Assembly: GCF_000761445.1 (NCBI RefSeq) | Contig: NZ_KN196470.1 | Span: forward strand, 1,410,823 to 1,474,822 | Length of the DNA stretch: 64,000 bases | Reading direction: 5' to 3' | Source: Oleiagrimonas soli | GTDB taxonomy: Bacteria; Pseudomonadota; Gammaproteobacteria; Xanthomonadales; Rhodanobacteraceae | Shown: piece by piece, positions 1 to 8,003 of the stretch | Numbering within the stretch: position 1 is the first letter of the stretch | How the letters are laid out: the number at the start of each line of letters is the position of its first letter | Translations under genes and position numbers: made by a program | The notes under the pieces: generated by a model | Told to the model about the DNA's origin: nothing | Database searches by the model: none | Seen by the model: only the letters and a program-made list of their open reading frames with translations

Positions 1-219
1 GCAGGCGATGCCGGCGAAGACGAAGCTGAGGATGATGGCCGGGCCGGCATGCTCGGCGGCCGCGGTGCCGGTGATGACGAAGATACCTGCGCCGATCACG
101 GCGCCGATGCCCAGCATGATGAGGTGGCGCCAATTCAGTGTCTTGGCCAGTGACACTTCCTCGCCGGCCACCACGTGTGGTTCGGCATGCACCGGCTTGG
201 TGATGAACAGGTTCTTCAT
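1..219 (-). CDS. APC-family amino acid permease, N-terminal part (runs off the window)
   Basis: The 73 visible residues are the N-terminus of an inner-membrane amino acid/polyamine/organocation (APC) transporter. A hydrophilic cytoplasmic lead of about 30 residues is followed by the first membrane segment, which carries the glycine-rich motif GIGAVIGAGIFVITG at residues 37-51. This unwound helix 1 binds the substrate backbone in the family. The sequence resembles the cationic amino acid transporter (CAT/YfnA) branch, but the substrate cannot be told from this fragment. The ATG at 219 has a GGAG about 10 bases upstream. The gene is transcribed leftward, divergently from the NUDIX gene, with about 210 bp between the two starts. 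The remainder lies outside the window. Confidence 0.85.
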   Translation of the reverse strand, partial: MKNLFITKPVHAEPHVVAGEEVSLAKTLNWRHLIMLGIGAVIGAGIFVITGTAAAEHAGPAIILSFVFAGIAC

Positions 220-428
220 GGACGATGGTCTCCCCGAGTGAGCGCGACGACGCAAGCCATGTTGCGCCTGCTTCATTCTTGTTCTGTGCATACTGCCACG
301 ATTGCGCGGCATAGCCGGCGTACCATGCCAAACTCCCGACACCCGTACAAGGACAGAAGTCATGGCCGGCACATGCTTGCCGACTTTGTCCGGAACGGGC
401 AGGCTGCCCGTTTTTGCAAGGCAAACCG

Positions 429-998
429 ATGCCCCACGACCTGGACGATCTGCGCGCGGCGCTGCGCGCCTACGCCGAAACAACCGCCGATCGCGAAACC
501 GCAGCGCTGTTCCTGACCCTGGCCGAGGACGGCGTGCACGCGTTCGAGCGCGCGCGGCGGGAAGGGCACTTCACGGCTTCGTGCTGGCTGGTCAGCCGTA
601 ACGGCCGGCGCGCGCTGCTGATGCATCACCGCAAGCTCGACCGCTGGCTGCAGCCGGGCGGGCATGCCGATGGCGATGTCGATCTGAAGCGCGTGGCGCT
701 GCGCGAGGCGGAAGAAGAAACCGGCGTGCGGGGTCTGGCCGTCGAGGGCGGTATCTACGATCTAGACCGCCACCGCATTCCCGCGCGCGGCGTCGAGCCC
801 GAACATTGGCACTACGACGTGCGCTACGTGCTTCGTGCCGGCGATGACGAGCGCGTGTCCATCAATGAAGAGTCGAACGCGCTGGCCTGGCGAGACATTG
901 CCGACATCGCCGCCGATCCGACGCTGGACGGCTCCCTGCGGCGCATGGCGCAGCGCTGGCTGGATCGCGGTAACGCATACGCGGCCACGCCGGGCTGA
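429..998 (+). CDS. NUDIX hydrolase
   Basis: The product has 189 residues and would hydrolyse a nucleoside-diphosphate-linked substrate in the cytoplasm. The Nudix box spans residues 78-100 and ends in REAEEETGV, which supplies the metal-binding glutamates. The conserved first Glu of the box (G-x5-E) is Val84, a substitution also known in other members. The segment just before it, LQPGGHADGD, is typical of the COG1051-like branch. The ATG at 429 is chosen because AAGG lies seven bases upstream; an in-frame TTG at 414 has no such support. The last 17 codons and the stop fall inside a 67-bp direct duplication. The substrate is unknown. Confidence 0.85.
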   Translation: MPHDLDDLRAALRAYAETTADRETAALFLTLAEDGVHAFERARREGHFTASCWLVSRNGRRALLMHHRKLDRWLQPGGHADGDVDLKRVALREAEEETGVRGLAVEGGIYDLDRHRIPARGVEPEHWHYDVRYVLRAGDDERVSINEESNALAWRDIADIAADPTLDGSLRRMAQRWLDRGNAYAATPG

Positions 999-1079
999 GC
1001 GCCCGGCGCGTCTGGCGCAGCGCTGGCTGGATCGCGGTAACGCATACGCGGCCACGCCGGGCTGAGCGCCCGGCGCGTC
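946..1079. repeat. Perfect 67-bp tandem duplication across the NUDIX stop codon
   Basis: Copy 1 (946-1012) and copy 2 (1013-1079) are identical and abut directly. Each contains the last codons of the NUDIX gene, its TGA, and an 8-bp stem CGCCGGGC/GCCCGGCG with loop TGAGC. The second copy is untranslated and lies between the NUDIX gene and the convergent permease gene that ends at 1105. The hairpins have no T-run, so they are at best weak terminators. The absence of any mismatch suggests a very recent slippage event or an assembly artefact. Confidence 0.97.
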
Positions 1080-1104
1080 CGCTCGGCAGGCGGGTCCATC
1101 TGCG

Positions 1105-1680
1105 TCAGGACGGCTGCAGCAGGGCGTCCCGACCGGCCTGCTGCCAGGCGCGCAAGCCCATCACGGCCAGACCGACGAACACAGCGTACAGCGCCGAGGT
1201 GATGTACAAGTTCTTATAGACGTATTCGCCGATGTAGATCGTGTCGACCACGATCCACAGCCACCAGGCGGCGGTGTGGCGACGATCCTGCCAGTACTGC
1301 GCGACCAGGCTGAAGGCGGTCAGCGCGGCGTCCAGCCAAGGCAGTGCGGCGTCGGTGTAGCGATGCATGCTCCAGCCCAGCAGCACCGCGCCGAGCACGC
1401 CGACCGCCACGCTGTTGCGCGCGCGACGCAACGGCAGCGGTGCGATGCGCACGCGGCCGTCGTCGTCCAGATTGCGCATCCAGCGCACCCAGCCGTAGAC
1501 GATGAAGCCGGCGAACAGGACCTGCAGCAGCGTGTCCGAATACAGCTTCGCCTGCACGAAGATCCACGCATACACGATCACCGACAGCATGCCGATGGGG
1601 AAGCTCAGCATGCGCCTGCGGGCCGTCAGCCAGACGGCCCAGATGCTGAGCGCCGAACCGAACAGTTCGAGCCAGGTCAC
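1105..1680 (-). CDS. pnuT: PnuC-family vitamin permease, probably thiamine transporter PnuT
   Basis: A 191-residue polytopic inner-membrane protein of the PnuC family (facilitated uptake of vitamin precursors, trapped by phosphorylation). It contains the family's aromatic, tryptophan-rich segments (for example VTWLELFGSALSIWAVWLTA near the N-terminus and WWLWIVVDTIYIGEYVYKN near the C-terminus). Translation appears to begin at a GTG at 1680, two bases after the stop of the TonB receptor, so the two are almost certainly co-translated. PnuC proteins usually carry nicotinamide riboside. The TPP riboswitch upstream of this two-gene unit instead argues for thiamine, as in the PnuT subgroup. The substrate assignment is from context only. 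Confidence 0.85.
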   Translation of the reverse strand: MTWLELFGSALSIWAVWLTARRRMLSFPIGMLSVIVYAWIFVQAKLYSDTLLQVLFAGFIVYGWVRWMRNLDDDGRVRIAPLPLRRARNSVAVGVLGAVLLGWSMHRYTDAALPWLDAALTAFSLVAQYWQDRRHTAAWWLWIVVDTIYIGEYVYKNLYITSALYAVFVGLAVMGLRAWQQAGRDALLQPS

Positions 1681-1682
1681 CG

Positions 1683-3848
1683 TCAGAAGTCCCAGGTGAC
1701 GGACAGGCGCGCCAGGCGCGGCGCGCTCGGGAACAGGTAGTAGTCGCCGAAGGCGCTGCCGGTGTCGCGCCAGTAGAAGCGGTCGAATACGTTGTTCACC
1801 ATCAGCCGCCAGGTCAGCGCGTGATCCATGAAGCGACCACGGTAGCGCAGGCCGGCATCGAACACGTTGTAGGCGCTGACGCGGGTGCGGTCGTCGGCGG
1901 TCGCAGCCTTGGCGCCGCTGTAGCGCCAGCCGCCGAGCAGGGCCAGCTTCGGCAGCGCCGGCAGCGTGTACTCGGCGAACACGGAGGTGCGCAGCGCCGG
2001 CACGTTGACGACCTGGTGTCCCTCGTACGACGGCGTGCCGGTGTTTTGTGCGCGGGCGCGCAGCCAGGCGGCGCTGGCGTCGATGCGCAGGTGGTCGGTC
2101 ACTTGCCCGTGCGCGCCCAGTTCCAGACCGGTGTGCACGGCCTGGCCGCGCTGCACGAAGGTGTAACCGGCGGCGGAGGCGTCCGGCTGCGCGAACTGGT
2201 AGGGGCGGCGGATGCGGAACAGCGCGGCGCTCAGCGACACGCCCTCGTCGGTGTCGACCTTCACGCCGGTCTCGATCTGGCGCGACAGCAGCGGCGGCAG
2301 GATTTCGCCGTCGTTGCTGGTCCAGTACGGAGCTTCCTGGCCCAGCGAAAGGCTCTCGCTGTAGCTGACGTAGCCGGTCACGTCGTCGGTCGGCTGCCAC
2401 AGCACGGCGGCCTGCGGCAGGGTCTGGCTGAAGCGCGTATGGCGCTCGGGCGCGCCGGCGCTGTCGTAGGCGCGTTCGTCCAGACGCAGGAAGCGCGCGC
2501 CGGCCAGCACCTGCCAGTGGTCGCCGAACTGCACGCGATCCTGCGCCAGCGCGGAACGCTGCCAGCTGGTCAGGCGACGCGCGGACGGACCGGGCTGGTT
2601 CGGCGACGGCGCGTACACCGGCGGATTGCGCTGGTCGATGTTGGCGCTGCCGACGTAGTCGTACACGTCCGGGCGCTGATCGACGGTGCGACGGAAGGCA
2701 TCCACGCCCAGGCTCAGGGTGTGGCGCAGGGCGCCGGTCTCGACGTGGCCGATCAGGGTCGCCTTGGCCTCGTCGTTGTTGCGGGTGTCGTCGGGGCTGC
2801 GGTAGTCGTAGATGTCGTAGTCGCCGTTCGGCGCGAAATAGTTGCCGGGCGTGGCGCCGTTGGCGCAGGCGGCGGTGTAGAAGCAGCCGTAGGCGAAGGC
2901 GACGTTGTCCTGGATCACGCTGCGGCTGTGGCCGGCGGCCAGGCGCAGGTTCCACTGGTCGCTGAAGTGGTAGTCCAGTCGCGCGCTGGTGTTGCTGGAC
3001 TCGATGCCGACCGGCAGCTGCCACGGCTCGTAGCCGAGCATCTGGGTGCGGCTGGGATGGGCCGGAAGCGTGGTGCCGCCGAGCAGCTGATAGCCGGAGA
3101 CCGAACGCTGGGCGACGGTCTGGTAGTCGCTGTCCAGGCGCAGCACGGCGCGGTCGCTGATCTTCCAGTCCGCGGCCAGCGCGTAGAAGTTACGGCGGCC
3201 GTTGGCATGGTCGACGTAGCTGTGGATGCCTTCCCAGGCGCCGTTGAAGCGCAGGCCGAAGGTCGGCGTCAGCCAGCCGCCGAGGTCGACCGCGGTGTAG
3301 CGCGAACCGTACGAGTCGGTGCCCAGCGTCACGCTGCGCACCTTGGCCGGGCGCTTGGTGACGAAGTTGACCACGCCGCCCGGCGCGACCACGCCGGCAT
3401 CGAGACCGGCCAGGCCTTTCAGTATCTGCACGCTCTGCTTGTTCTCCAGGCCGAAGCGCTGTGCGCCGGCGACGGTCAGGTCGTTGATGCGGAAGCCGGT
3501 AGCCAGGTCCAGCGCGTAGCCGCGGATGGTGGTGTCCTGGTAGTAGCCGACCGATGCGTAGCTGTCGCCCATGGAGGCGTCGAGCTTGGCCAGGTCGCTG
3601 ATGCTGCGCGGCTGGCGGTCGTCGAGTTGGCGGCGGTCGATCACGCTGACGCTGGCTGGTGTGTCGTGTAGCGACGCACCGTCGATGCTGCCGACGCTGG
3701 CGCCGTGACGTTCGGGCGCGGCCTGCACGCTGACCGGGGCCAGCGGCGTGGCCGAAGACTGTGCGTGCGCGGCATCCTGCGCATGGGCGGTGACGCCGGC
3801 GGCGAGCAGGGCGAGGAACAGGGCGGTGCGGGGAGCGTTTCGGGACAT
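1683..3848 (-). CDS. TonB-dependent outer-membrane receptor, riboswitch-controlled (probable thiamine receptor)
   Basis: A 721-residue siderophore-receptor-like outer-membrane transporter. A Sec signal (SRNAPRTALFLALLAAGVTAHAQ region) is followed by the plug domain, with SVIDRRQLDD and the PGGVVNFVTKRP motif, and then a 22-strand-type barrel ending in a terminal Phe (LSVTWDF), the usual BAM recognition residue. The ATG at 3848 starts directly with the signal peptide; a longer in-frame reading from 3893 would place charged residues in front of it and run into the leader. The closest families import ferric siderophores. However, the gene sits 70 bp behind a TPP riboswitch and is followed without a gap by a PnuC-type permease, so thiamine or a thiamine precursor is the likeliest cargo. 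Confidence 0.9.
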   Translation of the reverse strand: MSRNAPRTALFLALLAAGVTAHAQDAAHAQSSATPLAPVSVQAAPERHGASVGSIDGASLHDTPASVSVIDRRQLDDRQPRSISDLAKLDASMGDSYASVGYYQDTTIRGYALDLATGFRINDLTVAGAQRFGLENKQSVQILKGLAGLDAGVVAPGGVVNFVTKRPAKVRSVTLGTDSYGSRYTAVDLGGWLTPTFGLRFNGAWEGIHSYVDHANGRRNFYALAADWKISDRAVLRLDSDYQTVAQRSVSGYQLLGGTTLPAHPSRTQMLGYEPWQLPVGIESSNTSARLDYHFSDQWNLRLAAGHSRSVIQDNVAFAYGCFYTAACANGATPGNYFAPNGDYDIYDYRSPDDTRNNDEAKATLIGHVETGALRHTLSLGVDAFRRTVDQRPDVYDYVGSANIDQRNPPVYAPSPNQPGPSARRLTSWQRSALAQDRVQFGDHWQVLAGARFLRLDERAYDSAGAPERHTRFSQTLPQAAVLWQPTDDVTGYVSYSESLSLGQEAPYWTSNDGEILPPLLSRQIETGVKVDTDEGVSLSAALFRIRRPYQFAQPDASAAGYTFVQRGQAVHTGLELGAHGQVTDHLRIDASAAWLRARAQNTGTPSYEGHQVVNVPALRTSVFAEYTLPALPKLALLGGWRYSGAKAATADDRTRVSAYNVFDAGLRYRGRFMDHALTWRLMVNNVFDRFYWRDTGSAFGDYYLFPSAPRLARLSVTWDF

Positions 3849-3916
3849 GGTCGACTCGTCGGTTCGATGGACACGAAGCGACGGCGACCGCACAGTCCGG
3901 ACGGACTGCGCCTGTC

Positions 3917-3997
3917 GAAGCTCCCTACGCCGGTATCAACCGGATCAGGTTCCAAGGGACTCTCTCAGCCCGGCCGTACGCCAGGCACCCCCGCTTC
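3917..3997 (-). promoter_or_regulatory. TPP riboswitch (THI element)
   Basis: Read on the minus strand, this leader contains the conserved THI-box elements in the right order: GGGGTGCC, the CTGAGA loop, CCCTTGGAACCTGATC, and the closing GGTTGATACCGGCGTAGGGA. Helix P1 closes with GAAGC (3997-3993) pairing GCTTC (3921-3917). The aptamer lies 68 bp upstream of the TonB receptor start. In the gap, CAGTCC/GGACTG can form a further small hairpin that could be part of the expression platform. TPP binding is expected to switch the receptor-permease unit off. Confidence 0.96.
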
Positions 3998-4047
3998 ACG
4001 AAGACGCGTATTGGAACACGGATCGATGCGTGCGCAAAGCGCGCTGC

Positions 4048-5163
4048 TCACGCGCCGCGCCGAATGGCGTCGAGCAGCGGCTGTGCGTGCGCGCTGTCGA
4101 ACCAGCGCGTGTGGCCGAGCAGGAACGTGTCGTAGGCGACGTCGGCGTTGGCCGTGGAGCCGGTCACGGCCTGGAAGTACTCCACCTCGGACAGTGCGAA
4201 TTCCACGTGTACCAGCGGCAGCAGTTCGGCCAGCGCGCGGCGGTCGTCATCGGTCAGCGGTGCGATGGCGGCATAGCCGTCGATCAATGCCCGCGCCGAG
4301 TCGACGAACACGGCATCGGCGCCGCGCGCGAGCTCCAGCCAGGCGATGGCGTTGCGTTCGATCGCGGTGGCGAGGTCGAACAGCGCGCCGGTCGGCGAAC
4401 ACAGGCCGAAGTCGACCACCTCGGCGACCCGGCCATCGTCGCTCCAGCACAGATTGGAGGCGTGCCAGTCGTTGTGCGCCCACGCGCGAGGGCGATCGCG
4501 GAGCAACGGTTGCAGCCGCGCATGTCGCGGCAATATCCAGCGTGCGAAATCCTCGCGCCATGGACGTGGGTCCAGATAGGCGGCGAGGCCGGGACGCTCG
4601 TCGAGCTGGCGTTCCAGCGTGGCGATGGGGTCGTCGGCGCGCAGCAGGTCGTCGCGCGCGACCAGTATGTGCGTGCTGCGCTGCGCTGCGCGGTAGTGCT
4701 CGGCGGCGCGATGCAGTCGCGCGAGCATGGCGCCGGCGGCGCGTGCGTGATCGAGGCGGCGCAGCGGCGACCAGGAAATCGCTTCGCGGTACAGGTCCGC
4801 GCCGCGTGCGCGGGCGTGCACTTCGTAGACCCACCCGTCGCTTGCGTGCGCGGTGTCGCCTGCGCGGTCCTCGAACACGCGAGGAATCGGCATGTCGTGC
4901 GCGCGCAGATGGGCAATGAAGCGATGCTCCTCACGCAAACTTTCCGGCGAGCGCACATTGCGATGATGGCGCTTGACGAAGACGACGCCGTCCGTGGTCG
5001 ACGCCAGAGCGGCGGCCGACAGGGGGCGTGGACTGCGCCAGGTCGCCGCGTCCGTCGCGGTGAATCCGAAGGCCGCCAGGACCTGCGCGATTTCCTCGTG
5101 CGTCAGTGCGGGCCAGTCGGGCGCGACATCGTCATCGGCGAGACCGTGGACTCGATGGCTCAT
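4048..5163 (-). CDS. APH/choline-kinase-fold phosphotransferase
   Basis: A 371-residue protein of the aminoglycoside-phosphotransferase/choline-kinase fold. It has the nucleotide Lys region VVFVKRHHRNVRSPESL (residues 60-76), the catalytic loop AHNDWHASNLCW (His230, Asp232, Asn237) and the metal-binding VVDFG (Asp251). Such kinases phosphorylate small alcohols or amines; the substrate cannot be read from the sequence. It is transcribed in the same direction as the thiamine-uptake pair but lies upstream of their riboswitch, about 50 bp before the aptamer. Read-through is possible but control by the riboswitch is not. The bacterial thiamine kinase ThiK has this fold, so a salvage role is a reasonable guess, no more. 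Confidence 0.75.
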   Translation of the reverse strand: MSHRVHGLADDDVAPDWPALTHEEIAQVLAAFGFTATDAATWRSPRPLSAAALASTTDGVVFVKRHHRNVRSPESLREEHRFIAHLRAHDMPIPRVFEDRAGDTAHASDGWVYEVHARARGADLYREAISWSPLRRLDHARAAGAMLARLHRAAEHYRAAQRSTHILVARDDLLRADDPIATLERQLDERPGLAAYLDPRPWREDFARWILPRHARLQPLLRDRPRAWAHNDWHASNLCWSDDGRVAEVVDFGLCSPTGALFDLATAIERNAIAWLELARGADAVFVDSARALIDGYAAIAPLTDDDRRALAELLPLVHVEFALSEVEYFQAVTGSTANADVAYDTFLLGHTRWFDSAHAQPLLDAIRRGA

Positions 5164-5470
5164 GACATCCGGTGCGATTAGGAGAAGCGAGGATTATCCC
5201 GGCAGCGGCGCGTGCTGGAAACCATGGCCGTGCGGCGTGCGGACGGGCGCGCCGATCGGGCGCGCATAAACCAAACGATACATTGCCGGTGCGCTGCATG
5301 CCTACAAAGTGAGACGCAGATCGCATTCGTGATCGAAAGGGGAAACGTCTGCGCGGGTTGAGATCGGCATCTTCATGCCGGGTCGGCGCGTGCGCCTGCG
5401 TTTACCGCGGGCGCTTGGCACGCGCGTCGGCGGTCCGCCATCTCGCGCGTGCCGTCATCAGGGGAATACC
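5164..5470. other. Intergenic region between divergent kinase and adhesin genes
   Basis: About 307 bp between two divergently transcribed genes must hold both promoters. I find no confident -35/-10 pair, riboswitch or terminator. GGGGAA at 5461-5466 is the ribosome binding site of the adhesin gene. No coding potential beyond shadows was recognised. Confidence 0.6.
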
Positions 5471-6475
5471 ATGAAAGTCGCCGTTCCGGGCCGTCGCTTC
5501 GGTCGAGTCGTTCTGTTCACCAGTCTGTGCGTCGCCTTGGGCGCACCGGGTATCGCGCTTGCAGACGATGTCGTGCCGGACGATCAGATCGTGCAGGGCA
5601 GTCAGTGCGTGGGCGTGGATTGCGTCAACAACGAGAACTTCGGTTTCGACACGCTGCGCCTGAAGGAGAACAACCTGCGCATCGATTTCAACGACACCAG
5701 CTCCACGGGCTCGTTTCCGACCAATGACTGGGGCATCGTGGTCAACGATTCCAACAATGGCGGCGCCAACTACTTCATGATCCAGGACCGTGGCGCGGAC
5801 GGCTCGGCCAGCGACAGCGTGTTCCGCATCGACGCGGGTTCCGGCGGCGCGATGATGATGGGCTTCGGCGCGCAGAGCTCCGGTCTGAACACGGTGTCTT
5901 TCGGCGCCAGCGGCAGCGAGCGTCGCCTGACCAACGTCTCGACTGCGGTCGACGGCACCGATGCGGTCAATCTGGATCAGCTCCATGCCACCGCGCAGAG
6001 CGTCACGACTTCCGCGGCGGCTTATGCGGATGCAGGTGACGCAGCGACGCTTTCCACCGCGCAGAGCTACGCCGATGCCGGCGATGCCGCCACGCTGTCC
6101 GCGGCGCAGAGCTACAGCAATGCACAGTCGACGCAGACGCTGAGCCAAGCCAATGCCTACACCGACATGCGCGTGCAGGACATCACGCTCGACTACAGCC
6201 GTTTCAAGGACGACGTATTCCAGCGCATCGACCGCACCAACCGGCATCTGAACCGCAGCGGCGCGATGAGCACGGCCATGGCGCAGATGACGGCCAGCGC
6301 CGCGGGCGGACGCACGCCCAACCGCGTCGCGGTCGGCGTCGGTTTCCAGGGCGGCCAGCAGGCCGTGTCGTTCGGCTATCAGCGCAATCTGGGCAGCCGT
6401 TCGACCTTCACCCTCGGCGCGGCCTTCAGCAGCGGCCAGAGCACGGCGGGCTTCGGCGTCAGCACCGGCTGGTGA
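5471..6475 (+). CDS. Small trimeric autotransporter adhesin (YadA-like)
   Basis: A 334-residue protein built like a miniature trimeric autotransporter. It has a signal peptide (about 1-31, ending ALADD), a head of about 110 residues containing Cys46 and Cys51, and the neck motif RRLTNVSTAVDGTDAVNLDQ (151-170). Three 15-residue stalk repeats beginning YADAG, YADAG and YSNAQ follow (185-229). The C-terminal anchor of about 75 residues ends in W334 and contains RVAVGVGFQGGQQAVSFGY. Trimeric insertion in the outer membrane is expected. The ATG at 5471 has GGGGAA just upstream. It is a monocistron with its own terminator. The ligand is unknown, and the head resembles modules also found on phage-tail-like proteins. 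Confidence 0.88.
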   Translation: MKVAVPGRRFGRVVLFTSLCVALGAPGIALADDVVPDDQIVQGSQCVGVDCVNNENFGFDTLRLKENNLRIDFNDTSSTGSFPTNDWGIVVNDSNNGGANYFMIQDRGADGSASDSVFRIDAGSGGAMMMGFGAQSSGLNTVSFGASGSERRLTNVSTAVDGTDAVNLDQLHATAQSVTTSAAAYADAGDAATLSTAQSYADAGDAATLSAAQSYSNAQSTQTLSQANAYTDMRVQDITLDYSRFKDDVFQRIDRTNRHLNRSGAMSTAMAQMTASAAGGRTPNRVAVGVGFQGGQQAVSFGYQRNLGSRSTFTLGAAFSSGQSTAGFGVSTGW

Positions 6476-6517
6476 TTCGACGTTCCCGCGCCTGCCCTGA
6501 ATGGGCGCGGACGTCCT

Positions 6518-6561
6518 GCCTGCGCGGATCGGCCGTGGATCGATCCGCGCAGGCTTTTTTT
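6518..6561 (+). terminator. Rho-independent terminator of the adhesin gene
   Basis: A perfect 14-bp stem, GCCTGCGCGGATCG (6518-6531) with CGATCCGCGCAGGC (6541-6554), closes a 9-base loop and is followed by seven T residues (6555-6561). It lies 42 bp after the stop codon. Confidence 0.95.
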
Positions 6562-6621
6562 GCGCACGGTTGGCGCATGCGCGGCCTTGGTGTTCAATGA
6601 CAGGCTTGGTTTGCATGCCGG

Positions 6622-7530
6622 ATGTCCATGGGCGCACTGCTTCTGCTGTTCATATGCTTGCTGCTGGGTGCGCTGGTGGCGCGTCTGGCGCGTCCGCCCG
6701 AGGGCATGGCGCGCGCGCTGAACTGGTGGGTGCTGTACGTGGCCCTGCCGGCGATCGTGCTGGAGCTGATTCCGAAGCTGCGTTTCCAGGCAGCGCTGTG
6801 GTTTCCCATCGCGGCTTCGTGGCTGGTGTTCTTCGGCGCCTGGCTGCTGTTCGCCCTGGTCGGTCGCTGGCGCGGCTGGTCGCGGGCGCGGACCGGCACG
6901 CTGGTACTGGTCTGCGGTCTGGGCAACACCAGCTTCATGGGCTACCCGTTGGTGCATGCGCTGCACGGCGAGGAAGGCTTGAAGCTGGCGGTCGTCGCCG
7001 ATCAGCTGGGTACGTTTCCACTGCTGGCCTCGGCCGCCATCGTGGTCGCCTCGCTGTATGCCGGGCGCACGCCGCATCCGCATCACGTGCTGCGCAAGAT
7101 CTTCACCTTCCCGGCGTTCCTGGCGCTGCTGCTGGGCATCGTCGTGGGTCTGCTGGGCGGTTGGCCGCCGATGGTGGATCAGGTGCTGTCGCCGCTGGGC
7201 GCGACGTTGACGCCGTTGGCGCTGTTCGCGGTCGGCATGCAATTCCATCTCGGCGGCGTGCGCGGTCAGGCGGGCGTGATTGCCGGCGGTCTGGGCTGGA
7301 AGCTGCTGATCGGTCCCTTGCTGTGCCTGGCGCTCGGGCTGGCGTCGGGGCTGCACGGTCTGGTGCTGACGGTCGGCGTGCTGGAAGCGGCGATGGCGCC
7401 GATGATCTCGGCCGCGATCCTGGTCAGCGAATACGAGCTGGATACCGACCTGGCCAACAGCATCCTCGGTATCGGCATCGTGCTTTCGCTGCTGACCGTG
7501 CCGCTGGGCGATCTGCTGCTGCCCGGCTGA
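6622..7530 (+). CDS. AEC-family (auxin efflux carrier-like) permease
   Basis: A 302-residue inner-membrane protein with about ten hydrophobic segments in two similar halves, as in the AEC/bile-acid-transporter fold. Family marks include LNWWVLYVALPAIVLELIP near residue 36, the GLGNTSFMGYP motif of the crossover helix, and LEAAMAPMISAAIL in the second half. Family members export or exchange organic acids such as malate or malonate; the substrate here is not known. The start may be the ATG at 6622 or the one at 6628. The gene ends three bases before the convergent gene on the other strand. Confidence 0.85.
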   Translation: MSMGALLLLFICLLLGALVARLARPPEGMARALNWWVLYVALPAIVLELIPKLRFQAALWFPIAASWLVFFGAWLLFALVGRWRGWSRARTGTLVLVCGLGNTSFMGYPLVHALHGEEGLKLAVVADQLGTFPLLASAAIVVASLYAGRTPHPHHVLRKIFTFPAFLALLLGIVVGLLGGWPPMVDQVLSPLGATLTPLALFAVGMQFHLGGVRGQAGVIAGGLGWKLLIGPLLCLALGLASGLHGLVLTVGVLEAAMAPMISAAILVSEYELDTDLANSILGIGIVLSLLTVPLGDLLLPG

Positions 7531-7533
7531 ATT

Positions 7534-7959
7534 TCAGGTCCGACCCTGCGTGGCGCGGAGCGCGTCGTAGTAGGCCTTGGCTTGCTGCAAGCTGCAGTGA
7601 TGTTTCTCGCGAATCGCCTTGATCGCTTCGATGGCGCGCCCGTCGCGCACCAGGCGCTGGATGTCCGCGTCGTTCGCGGGCGACACCGTCGGGTCGGTGT
7701 TCGGGCGTGGCGACCGCCTGGCCTGCAGCGCGTCGAAGTGCGTCTTGGCCTGCTGCAGGCCGTAACCGTATTTCTGGCGAATGGCCTTGATGGCCTCGAT
7801 GGTGCGACCCTCGTCGACCAGGCGCTGGATGTCCGCATCCGTGGTCGGCGCGGCGGGTGGGGCGAGGGTGGTGTCGTTGTGGCTGCGCAGCCATTTCCAT
7901 GCCGCGACGATCAGCGGCAGCGCCACGATCAGCCATTTCGGGTCGAAGCCGAGATCCAT
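7534..7959 (-). CDS. Membrane-anchored protein with two ribosomal L7/L12 C-terminal-like repeats
   Basis: A 141-residue protein of unknown function. Residues 8-25 form a single hydrophobic segment, probably leaving the rest in the cytoplasm. Two 38-residue repeats follow at 41-78 and 97-134. Both begin DADIQRLV and contain IEAIKAIR then LQQAK; 27 of 38 positions are identical. The IEAIKAIR...L(K/Q)xAK pattern resembles the helix pair of the L7/L12 C-terminal domain, which contacts translational GTPases. The two units are separated by a Pro-rich linker. It ends head-on against the AEC gene and is divergent from hslR, 44 bp away. A role near the ribosome or an elongation factor is speculative. 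Confidence 0.75.
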   Translation of the reverse strand: MDLGFDPKWLIVALPLIVAAWKWLRSHNDTTLAPPAAPTTDADIQRLVDEGRTIEAIKAIRQKYGYGLQQAKTHFDALQARRSPRPNTDPTVSPANDADIQRLVRDGRAIEAIKAIREKHHCSLQQAKAYYDALRATQGRT

Positions 7960-8003
7960 GTCCGTTTCCTGATGCGCGGGTCGCGATCCAGCATAATCCA
8001 GTC

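Noticed and set aside
1821..3671. A 616-codon plus-strand frame over the TonB receptor
   Set aside because: Composition is Ala/Gly/Val-rich with no recognisable domain; the minus frame has signal peptide, plug and barrel.
5285..5370. Possible c-di-GMP riboswitch before the adhesin gene
   Set aside because: The conserved GEMM core could not be matched; only scattered similarities were present.
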